Shown one piece after another: positions 47,759 to 57,799 of a stretch of 64,000 nt of DNA; the first letter of the stretch is position 1, and each line of letters begins with the position of its first letter. Made by a program: the position numbers and the translations under genes. The stretch is from NCBI GenBank assembly GCA_013289685.1, contig JABCZL010000019.1:1-64000 (forward strand). Reading direction: 5' to 3'. The notes below the pieces were generated by a model. The model did no database searches. It was not told the origin of the DNA and saw nothing but the letters and a program-made list of their open reading frames with translations. This DNA comes from Acidobacteriota bacterium. Lineage in GTDB: Bacteria > Acidobacteriota > Terriglobia > Terriglobales > Acidobacteriaceae.

Positions 47759-49654
47759 CTACCGCACGCTGAACACGCCTAAGGTCTGGGCCGGCAGAGA
47801 GACGCGCACTTTGCCGCCGACCAGCTCCGCGGCGCTGCTCCCAAAAACTGTCTGGAACTGGTGGGCAGTTTCCAGCGGCGTGTTATCGACGGGAATATTC
47901 AGTTCAACCGTCTTTGGAGCGTTGTTGTACACCACCAGCAGGTTGTCTTCCGGCAGTTCACGCAGGAAAGCGTAGTAGGTGTCGTCCCATCCGATGTGCC
48001 ACTGCTTTCCGGTGCGCAGCGCGGGGTGGCTCTTGCGCAGTGCCAGCAGCGACTGCACGTAGGCGAATACATCTTGCTGCTCGGCGGTGCGGCCGCTGGC
48101 GGTGAAGGCGTTGCGCGGGTCGCCCGGGAAACCTCCCGGAAAATCACGCCGGTTGTCGGGATCATTGCCGCCCGGCATGGCGATTTCATCTCCAGAATAA
48201 ATCTGTGGAATCCCGCGCAAGGTCAGCAGCAGTGACAATGCGGCTTTCAGTTTGGCAGGGTCACTGCCCTTTTCACTGACAAAGCGCGTCTGGTCGTGGT
48301 TGCCGATAAATGTGACCAGCATATCCGGATGCGGATAGAGTTCGTCGTGCCGCAGAACGTCGACGACCTTCTTCATCGATGCGCCCCCGATGACCACGTC
48401 GCGCACGCCGTAGTAGAGCGGAAAATCGAAGACCGTAGCGAGGCCCGTGTCGATGCCATCGAACTGTTTTCGTCCGCCTTCAAAGAATGCGGTGATGGCC
48501 GAATCGCCATCCGCCACTTCGCCGATGTCGTTGATTTTTGGATAGACCTGATGCAGCCGCTCGTGCCATCCGCTCCAGAACTGGCGCGTGGAATAGGGGA
48601 AGGTGTCCAGACGAAAGCCGTCCAGTTGCGCGATCTCGGTCCACCACATCGCATTCTGCGCCAGATAGAGCGCGAGCGCGGGATCGTCCGGATTCAGATC
48701 GGGCAATCTCCCGGCAAACCAGCCGTCGAGCGTGTTGAGATATTCGCGCGGCGAAGCGTGCGGATCGACCAGCCCGTTGAACGAATACGCGGGTTCCAGA
48801 TGATGCGCCGGCGTGCCATGAAACCAGGTGGGCGTCGGTGGATCGTTGGCCCAGGGATGATGAGGGCCGGTGTGATTGACGACGTAATCGATCAGCACCT
48901 TTATGCCCAGCCGGTGAGCCTCGGCCACCAGCGCCTGGTATTCCGCCATGGAGCCCATGTGGTCGTCGAGGGCGTAGAAATCGACGACATGGTAACCGTG
49001 GTAGTCGGAGTCGGTATTCTTCCAGACCGGAGTGAGCCACAGCGCCGTCACACCGAGATCGTGCAGGTATCCCAGATGCTCGCGAATGCCGCGCAGATCG
49101 CCGCCGTGATATGCCATGGGATTGTTGCGGTCATATTTCGCGGCGGCGCTCGAACCGGTAGGCCGATCGTTGTTAGGCCCGTCGTTGCTAGGCCGATCAT
49201 TCGACGGATCGCCGTCGGCGAAGCGATCGGGCATGATCAGGTAGATGACGTCGTCGCGAGAAATGCCTTCGAAACGGCCATGGGAGTCCGCCCGCGCCAG
49301 CAGCGGCAACGACACCGTCGTCGATCCCCCCGCAGTGATCAGACGCAAAGGAACAGTTCCCGAAGCCACATCGGGACTGAGTTCGAGGTGGACGAAGAGA
49401 TAGTGCCCGTTGGCTGAAGCTTCCACGCCGAGCGAAGTCAGACCCTTCGTCGGGCTTTCCACCCGCGCTCCGCTCAGATTTTCGCCGGTGAGCAGCAGCG
49501 TGAGCGAGGGAGTGTAATTTACCCACCAGTTGGGCGGCTCGATCTTCTGAACTACTGGGCCTTGCCCGGCGCCGGCGTCCGACTGCGGCCATGCCGGCAG
49601 CGTGAGCAGACATAGCAGGATCAGCGACAGCGCAATGGCACGTTTGTTTTTCAT
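47759..49654 (-). CDS. Exported GH13 alpha-glucosidase/cyclomaltodextrinase-type enzyme
   Basis: The 631-residue protein has a signal peptide (LSLILLCLLTLPAWPQ), an N-terminal beta domain (residues about 35-125, an N-CBM-like fold with NWWVNYTPSLTLLLTG) and a GH13 (beta/alpha)8 barrel. The barrel shows VTALWLTPVW, LIDYVVNHTG, DGFRLDTFPY with the nucleophile Asp, INDIGEVADG with the acid/base Glu, and FIGNHDQTRF with the transition-state Asp. The C-terminal beta domain ends QTLGVFSVR. It should cut alpha-1,4-glucans or cyclodextrins in the periplasm. It lies downstream of the TonB receptor on the same strand, next to malQ and a maltose-type transporter. Confidence 0.92.
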   Translation of the reverse strand: MKNKRAIALSLILLCLLTLPAWPQSDAGAGQGPVVQKIEPPNWWVNYTPSLTLLLTGENLSGARVESPTKGLTSLGVEASANGHYLFVHLELSPDVASGTVPLRLITAGGSTTVSLPLLARADSHGRFEGISRDDVIYLIMPDRFADGDPSNDRPSNDGPNNDRPTGSSAAAKYDRNNPMAYHGGDLRGIREHLGYLHDLGVTALWLTPVWKNTDSDYHGYHVVDFYALDDHMGSMAEYQALVAEAHRLGIKVLIDYVVNHTGPHHPWANDPPTPTWFHGTPAHHLEPAYSFNGLVDPHASPREYLNTLDGWFAGRLPDLNPDDPALALYLAQNAMWWTEIAQLDGFRLDTFPYSTRQFWSGWHERLHQVYPKINDIGEVADGDSAITAFFEGGRKQFDGIDTGLATVFDFPLYYGVRDVVIGGASMKKVVDVLRHDELYPHPDMLVTFIGNHDQTRFVSEKGSDPAKLKAALSLLLTLRGIPQIYSGDEIAMPGGNDPDNRRDFPGGFPGDPRNAFTASGRTAEQQDVFAYVQSLLALRKSHPALRTGKQWHIGWDDTYYAFLRELPEDNLLVVYNNAPKTVELNIPVDNTPLETAHQFQTVFGSSAAELVGGKVRVSLPAQTLGVFSVR

Positions 49655-49808
49655 GGCGGTAACCGCCGGCCCGGATTCAGGCAGACCCCACCCAGCAACG
49701 CGGACAAAACAATTCCGATAGAACAGCCGCGAGCGTAACCTGCTGCACGGCTCACGCGGATCAAGAGACGCTTGCGAACTTGGTTCTCAAGCGTCTCCCG
49801 ACCGTAGG

Positions 49809-52800
49809 TTAGAAGGTCACGCGCACCGCGAGTTCGAGCTCCCGGTTGGTGGGCGATAGCCGAGGCGTCGTCAGAATTCCGAAATCGCCGTTGTTGTAGT
49901 TGTTGTCCGGCGGGTTGAACTGGGGTGTATTGGTCAGGTTATAAACCTGGGCACGCAACTCCGTCTTCACTCGTTCGACGATAGTAAAGCTCTTGACGAG
50001 CGACATATCCCAGGTGTGGGTTCCTGGTCCTGGAAAAGCGTTTTTTGGAAGAGTGCCGACGAGCCCTGCAGGATTCGTGAACGCTCCCGGCGCACATTTG
50101 ATCCAGACAAAATCGGACACGCCTGTGGTGCATCCCCCGTGGTAATCGGGGCGGCCGTTCGGGCCGCTCGAGCCTGTGATGTCAATCGGCGTTCCGGTGG
50201 CCAGAATAATGATGTTATTCAACTGCCAGCCGCCAATCACGTAGTCGACCGCCCTGGACGCGCCGTTGCCGAACATCTTTCCGCGTCCAAACGGTAGCTC
50301 ATAGATCACGCTGCCAGCGAACAATTGACGCTGATCGTTGCTCGAGTTGCCCTGTTGATACTGCAGCAATGGCGTACCGTTCGCGCCCACCACAATACCC
50401 CCGGCGCCTCCCAGCGCAGACGCGGAGTTATCCAGTGTGTGCGACCAGGTATAGGCCGCGGTGACGTTGAGTCCTGCGCTCATCCGGCGAGTCAACTTGG
50501 CCTGTAAGCTGTTGTAGTTTCCGCTGCCGATCATCGCGTATTCGTTGATGGCGCCCACGCCGTTCGGGTTGATGGCACCTCCAGCTGGGAACCAGCTGGT
50601 GGATGGATTCGAGCCTAGAGCCGTCTGATTCGCGTTGAAGGGGGTCGAGAGGTTCCCCATGTTTGTCCCAACGTAGGCCAAGTCGAAGGATGTCTTGCTA
50701 TCCAAGGCTTGCTCGAGTTGTATGTTCCATTCCTGGATGTGCGAGTTCGGACTGTTCTTAGGGTAATAAATCACGTTATCAGTGTTGTTCACGGCATTCG
50801 GCTTGATACCGACTTTAGGCGGCAGGGCTCCGGTAGCCTGAGTCGGATCGGTGCTTCCGGCGGCCCCGGCTCCGGCAAAAGTGAAGCGATAGCCCGTCCC
50901 GCAGCTTACCTGTCCCGTCACCACCGGGCAGGAGTAGAAGGTTTGGGAACCGTTGAAGTCGGGGTTGTTGGAGAGTTGATTGGCAACGCCGCCACGGTCC
51001 AGGTAGTAGAACAGGCCATAGCCGCCACGGATCACGGTTTTGCCAGTGCCAAACAGATCGTAGGCGAACCCGATGCGCGGACCGAAATTGTGCTTCGGTG
51101 TATCCACCAGAGAGGCGTTGTAACCAGGGGCTGCGCCGGCCTCAATCAGCTCCCCCGTCGCGGGATTGAAGTTGGACTGGTGGTTGCTGGCTTCGCTCGG
51201 CCAGGTGAAGAGGTCGTATCGCAGGCCAAGGTTTAGGGTCAGCTTGTGGCTGACGCGCCAGTCGTCCTGGCCAAAGAAGCCGTTCTCCCAGCTCCGTGTC
51301 TCGTAGTACCCGGAGAATCCTCCGACCGTATAGGCGCCCGAGAAGCCCGCAACCAACTCAGAGCTCTCATAACCGGTGAAGGTGCCATGGCCCGAGGTTT
51401 TTGCGGGATATGCGCCGAAGTTGCCGTCGTCGATCCAGAAGTAGCCTTTGGCGTTGTTCCCCTGGTCCCAATTCACATCGCGATGAATGATGTTGGCGCC
51501 AAACTTGAAGGTGTGCTTTCCCTTGATCCAGCTCACCGAATCGCTGAACTGCTGGGTAGGCTCAATAATGAGATAGGGGCCGCCGTCACCGATATAACTT
51601 AGGTTCCCATACCAGCCGCCAATGATAGGCATGCCGCCGAGCAGCGGAGAAGTGTTGGCATTTTGAATGCCGATGTTGGCCGCCGTCGGAACGCTGGCGT
51701 TGGGCTGCTGGTATCCGAGAAGATCGCGAATGTAGCCGTAGTGGAACTCGTTGATGATCGTTGGGCTAAGAACATGGGTCCAACCCACAGCGACCTGGCG
51801 CGGATGGGAGGGGTTGGTGCCGCCGCCGGAGGGCAGGTTGTGAGACGAGTCCTTCAGAACTTGCGTGCCATTCAGGAAATCGGTGCCCAGGCTGTAACGG
51901 CCGAAGACAGTGTCCTTGGAAGTGGGCACAAAGTCCAGGCGCCCGTCGTAATCGTTCATATTGATGACGTTCTGTTCTACTTGGCTGAAGTTAAGGTCGT
52001 TGGTCGCGACGTTCGCAGTCGGGTTATTCGGAAGTGGAAACAAGTTCAGATAGCTGATCCCGGGCTGAATCTGGTTGGCAGACGGAATGATATTGATGCT
52101 CGGGCCTGCTACGTCGTTGACCGTGTCCCAACCGAAGGGCAGACAGGTCTGGGGATTGAAGATGTATCCGTATCCAGCAGAAAGGAACGCGTTGGGCTGG
52201 GCGGCCATGGCGGCGGCGCAACCCGGCAGCCCGGAATAGGGCAGACTGGTTGCCGTTCCCGTTCCGGTCGGGCTGTACAGTTCACTGAAATTGCCCTGGC
52301 GCATAAGCGCCGTCGGTACTCGGGTGTTGTCAACGCCTGCCGGTAGATTCTGACGCCAGCCCTGATAGTCGAGGAAAGCGAACACCTTGTTCTTCCAGAT
52401 TGGTCCACCCAGCGAGGCGCCAAACTGATTGCGGCTCAGTTCGGGAGCGGGGAAAACGGTCGGGGGTGTAGTCTGCGGAGTAACTTGGAAGACATCCGCA
52501 GCAGCGATCTTGGAACGGTTAAACCAATAGCCCACACCGTGAATTTGGTTGGTCCCGGACTTGGTGGCAACCTGGACGACGCCGCCACCAGCGCGGCCAA
52601 ACTCTGCCGGGGAGACACTCGTCGTCGTTTTGAATTCTTCAATATCTTCGATTGCCGGGATGATGACCAGGGTGTTGACCATGGAATCGTTATTGTCGAT
52701 GCCGTCCATTATGTAGTTATTGGCCTGAGGCCGCAGACCATTGACGGCCAGTGCGCCGCCCCCGGATTCGTAGTTGCGCCAGGTCTCGGCTGCCGGCCTC

Positions 52801-53324
52801 CCAAACGCGACGCCGGCGGCGTTATCCGAGTAATTGCCGCGGCTGACGCCAGGGGTCAGCAGGGCGAGCGAGGTAAAATTGCGGCCGTTGAGCGGAAGGT
52901 CCACTACCTCGCGTCCCTGGATCACTTCGCCCGCGCTGGAAGTGGCCGTATCGACGAGGGGAACGGTGTTAGTCACGTCCACGGTGACCGAGGCGGAGCC
53001 GGTTTGCAGCTTCAGGCTGATCTCTTGGACTTGAGAAACATCGAGGGCAACATCGGCAGTTTCCGTCTTAAATCCGTCCTGCTTGACCTCAACATGGTAC
53101 TTTCCGACGGGCAGCCCGTTGACGACATAGTCACCCGCACCGCCCGTCTTCGCGGTTACGGTCCGTCCGGTTGCGGTGTCGGTCACGGTAACGGTGGCGT
53201 TCGGGATGACGGCGCCGGTAGGATCAGTGATCGTTCCGTAGAGTCGGGCTGTATCGGTCTGGGCCATCGTCAAGCCGGCCAGGCACAGCACAACAACGAG
53301 CGACAGAAACAATTTGGTCTTCAA
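49809..53324 (-). CDS. TonB-dependent receptor, Oar-like, maltodextrin locus
   Basis: The 1,171-residue protein has a signal peptide (LFLSLVVVLCLAGLTMA), a carboxypeptidase-regulatory-like domain (LYGTITDPTGAVIPNATVTV, then LPVGKYHVEV), a plug domain (VVDLPLNGRNF, GIDNNDSMVN, TKSGTNQIHG) and a long C-terminal beta-barrel ending in Phe (LELAVRVTF). This is the Oar-like type that is very common in Acidobacteriota. It should take up oligosaccharides across the outer membrane using TonB energy. It is divergent from a regulator and followed by the GH13 gene. The ribosome binding site is CCGGAGGAACC. Confidence 0.92.
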   Translation of the reverse strand: MKTKLFLSLVVVLCLAGLTMAQTDTARLYGTITDPTGAVIPNATVTVTDTATGRTVTAKTGGAGDYVVNGLPVGKYHVEVKQDGFKTETADVALDVSQVQEISLKLQTGSASVTVDVTNTVPLVDTATSSAGEVIQGREVVDLPLNGRNFTSLALLTPGVSRGNYSDNAAGVAFGRPAAETWRNYESGGGALAVNGLRPQANNYIMDGIDNNDSMVNTLVIIPAIEDIEEFKTTTSVSPAEFGRAGGGVVQVATKSGTNQIHGVGYWFNRSKIAAADVFQVTPQTTPPTVFPAPELSRNQFGASLGGPIWKNKVFAFLDYQGWRQNLPAGVDNTRVPTALMRQGNFSELYSPTGTGTATSLPYSGLPGCAAAMAAQPNAFLSAGYGYIFNPQTCLPFGWDTVNDVAGPSINIIPSANQIQPGISYLNLFPLPNNPTANVATNDLNFSQVEQNVINMNDYDGRLDFVPTSKDTVFGRYSLGTDFLNGTQVLKDSSHNLPSGGGTNPSHPRQVAVGWTHVLSPTIINEFHYGYIRDLLGYQQPNASVPTAANIGIQNANTSPLLGGMPIIGGWYGNLSYIGDGGPYLIIEPTQQFSDSVSWIKGKHTFKFGANIIHRDVNWDQGNNAKGYFWIDDGNFGAYPAKTSGHGTFTGYESSELVAGFSGAYTVGGFSGYYETRSWENGFFGQDDWRVSHKLTLNLGLRYDLFTWPSEASNHQSNFNPATGELIEAGAAPGYNASLVDTPKHNFGPRIGFAYDLFGTGKTVIRGGYGLFYYLDRGGVANQLSNNPDFNGSQTFYSCPVVTGQVSCGTGYRFTFAGAGAAGSTDPTQATGALPPKVGIKPNAVNNTDNVIYYPKNSPNSHIQEWNIQLEQALDSKTSFDLAYVGTNMGNLSTPFNANQTALGSNPSTSWFPAGGAINPNGVGAINEYAMIGSGNYNSLQAKLTRRMSAGLNVTAAYTWSHTLDNSASALGGAGGIVVGANGTPLLQYQQGNSSNDQRQLFAGSVIYELPFGRGKMFGNGASRAVDYVIGGWQLNNIIILATGTPIDITGSSGPNGRPDYHGGCTTGVSDFVWIKCAPGAFTNPAGLVGTLPKNAFPGPGTHTWDMSLVKSFTIVERVKTELRAQVYNLTNTPQFNPPDNNYNNGDFGILTTPRLSPTNRELELAVRVTF

Positions 53325-53340
53325 AGGTTCCTCCGGTTCG

Positions 53341-53373
53341 GGGGCGTGGGAGACGCAGGAATTTCTCCACGCC
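53341..53373 (-). promoter_or_regulatory. Stable hairpin in the 5' untranslated region of the TonB-receptor gene
   Basis: On the minus strand GGGCGTGGAGA pairs with TCTCCCACGCCC, with one bulge and a loop of about ten bases. It ends shortly before the ribosome binding site and 17 bases before the start codon at 53324. It may control translation or protect the message. Confidence 0.45.
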
Positions 53374-53396
53374 CGCCTGAGAATTGCAAGTTGTAG

Positions 53397-53475
53397 TGCA
53401 TTAGGATTACCGGCGGACGTTTCACTAGGTTTCTATACGGTTACCGGAGTAAAATGCCGTTGTTGCATTAGGATA
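53397..53475. repeat. Direct repeats in the divergent promoter region
   Basis: TGCATTAGGAT occurs at 53397-53407 and again at 53465-53475. Between them, the near copies TTACCGGCGG and TTACCGGAG also repeat. They lie between the divergent TonB-receptor and regulator genes and could be binding sites for the regulator encoded at 53501. Confidence 0.4.
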
Positions 53476-53500
53476 CGATCCCACGTTACGTCGGTGTTAA

Positions 53501-54769
53501 ATGGCTGTGACAAACACTTTCGCCGCTGGGCCGGAAGAATTCTTCCAACAAATAGATCACATTATTAAAAGTCATAGTCTGCGAGGGTCCGAATCCCTCT
53601 GCAGGCTGTTGCAGTATCTCGCAAAACAGGCGATCGACCATCCCGACGCGCCGCTGAAGGAATATCAAATTGCTACCGAAGTGTATGGACGGCATGCGGA
53701 TTTTGATCCCCAATCGGACTCCACCATTCGAGTACAAGCCGGGCGTCTCCGGATGAAGCTGGCGGAGTATTACGCCGGGGAGGGAGCGGCCGACCCGATC
53801 CTGGTCAGGATTCCAAAAGGCAGTTATCACCTCGTCTTCGAAGCGCGACGGACTGAGCCACACCCGCAGCCTGCGGCCGTCCCGCTGCGCGACGCTCCGA
53901 CGCCGAGCGTTGTGGTCGAGACCTTCCCAGCACGTTGGCGGGCGGCTTTCTTCCTGCTCATGGTGAGCCTGATCGTCTCGCTGGTGGTTTTGGGCGGACT
54001 GTTGTGGGACCGGAAACGTCCGGACTCGGGGATTGCCCTGGCGAGTGTGTCGCACACTGGTCCTCTGGCTTCGCTCTGGAGGCCTTTCACCTCCGGAGTC
54101 GAAGAACCCTGGGTGATTTTCAGCAATGCGGCCTTCGTGGGACGGCCGGAAACCGGCATGCGTTACTACAATTCGCTTCAGGATGCCAAGAGCACGGTCT
54201 ACGACCATTACACGGGCGTGGGAGAGGTGTTGGCCATCCACGCACTCGATGACGCGTTCGGCACGCTGGGCCGGAGGATTCTGGTCAAGCGCGGCAGTTT
54301 GTTCACGCTCGACGACGTGAAGAATAACAACCTGATTTTTGTCGGCTCTCCGTCAGAGAATCTTTCGCTGCTCGACATTCCCGGCACGCAGGAGTTCATT
54401 TTTCAAAGGGTGACTTCGGGTCCGCGCCAGGGCGATCTTTCCATCGTCAACAAACATCCGAAGCCGGGAGAGGCCGGCAGCTATCTTGCCAGTCCTTCGG
54501 CTGCCCCGCTGACAGAGGATTATTCGGTCGTGGGAATGGTGCCGGGAATCGGATCGGGCCACTACGTGATGATTCTGGCTGGCACGACTACGTTCGGTAC
54601 GCAAGGCGTCGTGGAGTTTGTTTGCCGCCAGGAGTCGGTGGAAAAACTGCTGCATGAGATCCCCGGCTCGGGCGCCGGACCGATCAAACCCTTCGAGGCG
54701 CTGGTGCGGGTCAAGATCGCTCGTGGTGTGCCGGTCGAAACGGAACTGGTGAGCGTGCGGGCGCGGTGA
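53501..54769 (+). CDS. Winged-helix membrane regulator of the maltodextrin locus
   Basis: The 422-residue protein begins with a helical DNA-binding domain (SLCRLLQYLAKQAIDHPDAP, then LKEYQIATEVYG and STIRVQAGRLRMKLAEYY) that is widespread in acidobacterial transcriptional regulators of the CadC-like layout. LVRIPKGSYHLVF completes the wing. One transmembrane helix follows (AAFFLLMVSLIVSLVVLGGLLW), then a soluble domain of about 250 residues in the periplasm or cytoplasm. It is divergent from the TonB-receptor gene and 10 bases from the end of the MFS gene. It probably senses a sugar or envelope signal, but no ligand can be named. Confidence 0.78.
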   Translation: MAVTNTFAAGPEEFFQQIDHIIKSHSLRGSESLCRLLQYLAKQAIDHPDAPLKEYQIATEVYGRHADFDPQSDSTIRVQAGRLRMKLAEYYAGEGAADPILVRIPKGSYHLVFEARRTEPHPQPAAVPLRDAPTPSVVVETFPARWRAAFFLLMVSLIVSLVVLGGLLWDRKRPDSGIALASVSHTGPLASLWRPFTSGVEEPWVIFSNAAFVGRPETGMRYYNSLQDAKSTVYDHYTGVGEVLAIHALDDAFGTLGRRILVKRGSLFTLDDVKNNNLIFVGSPSENLSLLDIPGTQEFIFQRVTSGPRQGDLSIVNKHPKPGEAGSYLASPSAAPLTEDYSVVGMVPGIGSGHYVMILAGTTTFGTQGVVEFVCRQESVEKLLHEIPGSGAGPIKPFEALVRVKIARGVPVETELVSVRAR

Positions 54770-54779
54770 GTTTCTACAT

Positions 54780-56132
54780 TCAGGATTTGACCGCGACGGC
54801 GTCGCCCGGCAGCGAACTGCTCGAATCTTGTAGGTCGTACAGGTCTTCCACTCGAAATGTGAGCATCGCCGCCAGGATAAAAAAGATACCTCCCGCCACC
54901 ACTGCGACAATGCGGTTGTTATTCAGCAGATGGCCCATCACCCAGCCGAATCCAAGTGAGGCCGTGATCTCCGGAATCACGATGAAGAAGTTGAAGATCC
55001 CCATATAGACCCCGGTCTTTCCGCTGGGCAGCGATCCGGCAAGAATGGAGTACGGCATGGAGAGCGTGCTGGCCCACGCAATGCCAACTCCTACCATGGA
55101 GAACAGCAGCAGATACTTGTTGTGAATCGCGACCACGGAAAGCAATCCCAATCCGCCGCAAATCAGGCACAAGCTGTGCGTGGCTTTACGCCCGAACTGA
55201 CGGGCTAGTGCGGGCAGCAGGAATGAAAATGCGAAACACACCAGCGAGTACATTCCGAAACAGACGCCTGCCCACTCCACGCCAGCGGAATATTGTGGCG
55301 CAGTCGTGTCGGCGGCGCCGAACACATTGCGGGCCACGGCCACCGGAAAATAAAGCCACATGCAGAACAATCCCAGCCAGGTGCAGATTTGCACCCAGGC
55401 GAGCTGCCGCATCGTGCGGGGCATTTCGCGGATTGATCTCAAGATTTCACGTGCCCCTGCGCCGAGACCCTTGCGCTCGGTCTTCTGTTTCTGAAACTCT
55501 GCCAAATTGTCTGGCGGATACTCTTTCGTCGTGAGAACCGTCCAAAGCACTGCCCCCAGAAATGTCGCGGCGCCAATATAAAATGAAAGGCGGACAGTGA
55601 GAGGAATTGTTCCCGCCAGGTGCGTTTCCGTGACATGAAAAATGTTAGTCAACAGGTAAGGCAGCCCTGATGCAATTGCCGCGCCCAGGCCAATGAAAAG
55701 GCTCTGCATGGCAAAACCCCGATTGCGCTGAGATTCCGGCAGCAGGTCGGCCACGAATGCACGAAACGGTTCCATGCTGATGTTGATGCTGGCGTCGAGA
55801 ACCCAAAGCAAACCGGCCGCCATCCAGAGCGCGGAACTGCGCGGCATCAGGACGAGCGCCATCGAACTGAGAATTGCGCCGACCAGGAAATATGGGCGGC
55901 GGCGACCCAGCGGTCCCCACGTATGGTCGCTGGCCTGGCCGATGATCGGTTGCACGATCAATCCGGTCAGCGGCGCGGCGAGCCAGAGAATCGGGATCTT
56001 ATCGGCGTTTGCGCCCAGGTATTCGTAGATGGAGCTCATGTTCGCCAGTTGCAATCCCCAGCCAAACTGGATGCCGAGGAAGCCGAAGCTCATGTTCCAA
56101 ATTTGCCAGAAGGTTCGTGGCGGCTTGTCCAT
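54780..56132 (-). CDS. MFS sugar transporter, maltose/SLC45-like
   Basis: The 450-residue protein has 12 predicted hydrophobic helices. It begins FWQIWNMSFGFLGIQFGWGL, then LANMSSIYEYLGA, and has the loop motif DHTWGPLGRRRPYFLVG between helices 2 and 3, the glycoside-type MFS signature of SLC45 and MalA-like transporters. Another such loop lies near ARQFGRKATHS. It should bring maltose or maltodextrins across the inner membrane, probably with protons. It lies 36 bases after malQ on the same strand, so the two form an operon. The exact sugar is inferred from neighbours. Confidence 0.85.
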   Translation of the reverse strand: MDKPPRTFWQIWNMSFGFLGIQFGWGLQLANMSSIYEYLGANADKIPILWLAAPLTGLIVQPIIGQASDHTWGPLGRRRPYFLVGAILSSMALVLMPRSSALWMAAGLLWVLDASINISMEPFRAFVADLLPESQRNRGFAMQSLFIGLGAAIASGLPYLLTNIFHVTETHLAGTIPLTVRLSFYIGAATFLGAVLWTVLTTKEYPPDNLAEFQKQKTERKGLGAGAREILRSIREMPRTMRQLAWVQICTWLGLFCMWLYFPVAVARNVFGAADTTAPQYSAGVEWAGVCFGMYSLVCFAFSFLLPALARQFGRKATHSLCLICGGLGLLSVVAIHNKYLLLFSMVGVGIAWASTLSMPYSILAGSLPSGKTGVYMGIFNFFIVIPEITASLGFGWVMGHLLNNNRIVAVVAGGIFFILAAMLTFRVEDLYDLQDSSSSLPGDAVAVKS

Positions 56133-56168
56133 ATGTTTTTGTACTGACGAACATCTTAACGACGACTC

Positions 56169-57695
56169 TTAGCGATCATACAGCGTAACCAAGTTTCGAA
56201 GTCTCGCACTCAACTCAGCGTTCAACGCTCCGGGGCGAAAACGCCACTTCCAGTTTCCGCTCACCTTCCCGGGAAGATTCATGCGCCCCTCGGTGCCAAG
56301 GCCAAGCACATCCTGCAAGGGAACAATGGCCACGTCAGCCACCGACGCCAGCACCGCGCGGATCATCACCCAGTTGATCTCAGAATCGTCATTGAAATTG
56401 AGATACGCGCGCGCGAAGGCGTGCTCTTTGCGGACATCCTCCGGAGTGCGCGTGCTGTCGCCCGCACCCGAACTCGACCACCAGCCCGCGGTCGTGTCAT
56501 TGTCGTGACCGCCGGTGTAAGCGACCAGGTCGCGACTGTAATTATGCGGGCGAAACGACGGCCCTTGCGGATCCGCGCCGAACGCGAATTGCAAAAGACT
56601 CATGCCCGGCAGACCGAACTGCTTTCGCAACTTCTCCACCGGCGGAGTGATCACGCCGAGATTCTCCGCCACGATCGGCAGATCGCCGAACGCGTTCTGC
56701 AGCGCCGACAGAAGACTTTCTCCTGGGCCTTTTACCCAGCGCCCGTGCATGGCGGTCGTCTCGTTGGCCGGAACTTCCCAGTACGATTCGAAGCCGCGGA
56801 AATGATCGAGCCGCACCATATCGAAAAGCGCGAGCGAAGCCCGAAAGCGCTCGATCCACCATTGGTACCCGTTGGCGGCGAGCAACTCCCAACGATAAAT
56901 CGGATTCCCCCAAAGCTGTCCGGTGGCGCTGAAATAATCCGGCGGCACGCCGGAAACCACCGTGGGGCGGCCCTGATCGTCGAGATGGAACAGGTCGGGA
57001 TGAGCCCAGACGTCGGCGCTGTCGTGCGCCACATAGATTGGGATGTCGCCCATCAAACGTATGCCTCGCTGCTCGCAATAGCTCTTGAGGCGTTCCCACT
57101 GCTGGAAGAATTCGAACTGCCAATACTTGTAAGCTTGCAGTTCGGGCGTCAGTTTCATGCGCCAGTCGCTCACGGCCTGCGCGTCCCGCCGGCGAATTTG
57201 CGGATCCCATGAGGTCCACATCGCTCCCTGGTGAACATCTTTGCAGGCCATGAAAAGCGCGTAATCGTCGAGCCACGCACTGGAGCTTTCACAAAAACGA
57301 TCGAAGGCCGCGCGGTCGGCGTGAGAGCCGTCGGCGAAGAAAACCTTGGCCGCGCGGCGTAGAGCGCCCGTTCGGAACGCGATCACCGGACCGTAGTCGA
57401 CTGACTCTTCAGGAAACGCCGGTGAATGGGCCAAGTCTGATTCCTGGAGCAAGCCTTGCTCGCGCAAGCGCTCGAGGCTGAGCAGCATCGGATTACCGGC
57501 AAACGCGGAGAAGCACTGGTAGGGAGAATCTCCGTATCCCGTGGGATTCAGCGGCAACACCTGCCACAATTTCTGTCCGGCGGCGGAAAGGAAGTCGGCG
57601 AACTCGTAGGCGGAGGGCCCGAGATCACCGATGCCGAAGCGTCCGGGCAAAGAAGTGACGTGCAGCAGGATGCCACTGGATCGCGGAAATTTCAC
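56169..57695 (-). CDS. malQ: 4-alpha-glucanotransferase MalQ
   Basis: The 508-residue protein shows SSGILLHVTSLPGRFGIGD at the N-terminus, then LPLNPTGYGDSPYQ, VRLDHFRGFE with the nucleophile Asp, IVAENLGVITP with the acid/base Glu, and YTGGHDNDTT with the third Asp. These are the conserved regions of the GH77 family. It moves glucan chains between maltodextrins in the cytoplasm, releasing glucose. The start is a GTG. It has no signal peptide, as expected for a cytosolic enzyme, and is followed by the transporter gene. Confidence 0.95.
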   Translation of the reverse strand: MKFPRSSGILLHVTSLPGRFGIGDLGPSAYEFADFLSAAGQKLWQVLPLNPTGYGDSPYQCFSAFAGNPMLLSLERLREQGLLQESDLAHSPAFPEESVDYGPVIAFRTGALRRAAKVFFADGSHADRAAFDRFCESSSAWLDDYALFMACKDVHQGAMWTSWDPQIRRRDAQAVSDWRMKLTPELQAYKYWQFEFFQQWERLKSYCEQRGIRLMGDIPIYVAHDSADVWAHPDLFHLDDQGRPTVVSGVPPDYFSATGQLWGNPIYRWELLAANGYQWWIERFRASLALFDMVRLDHFRGFESYWEVPANETTAMHGRWVKGPGESLLSALQNAFGDLPIVAENLGVITPPVEKLRKQFGLPGMSLLQFAFGADPQGPSFRPHNYSRDLVAYTGGHDNDTTAGWWSSSGAGDSTRTPEDVRKEHAFARAYLNFNDDSEINWVMIRAVLASVADVAIVPLQDVLGLGTEGRMNLPGKVSGNWKWRFRPGALNAELSARLRNLVTLYDR

Positions 57696-57799
57696 TCCGT
57701 AACAATACGCAGGTCGGCGGCGCAGGGCAAGGCAGATGCAAAGCTTGGATCACGACACTGAAGTGTACCGTCTGCGCTAAACTGTTGACGCTTGCTGCC

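Noticed and set aside
48296..49417. Long plus-strand frame (373 codons) opposite the GH13 gene
   Set aside because: It is a mirror of the high-GC GH13 coding strand; composition is rich in Arg and Val with no motif, and the GH13 gene has full catalytic motifs.
52485..53396. Plus-strand frame (303 codons) opposite the TonB-receptor gene
   Set aside because: Shadow of the receptor's N-terminal domains, which are clearly coding on the minus strand.
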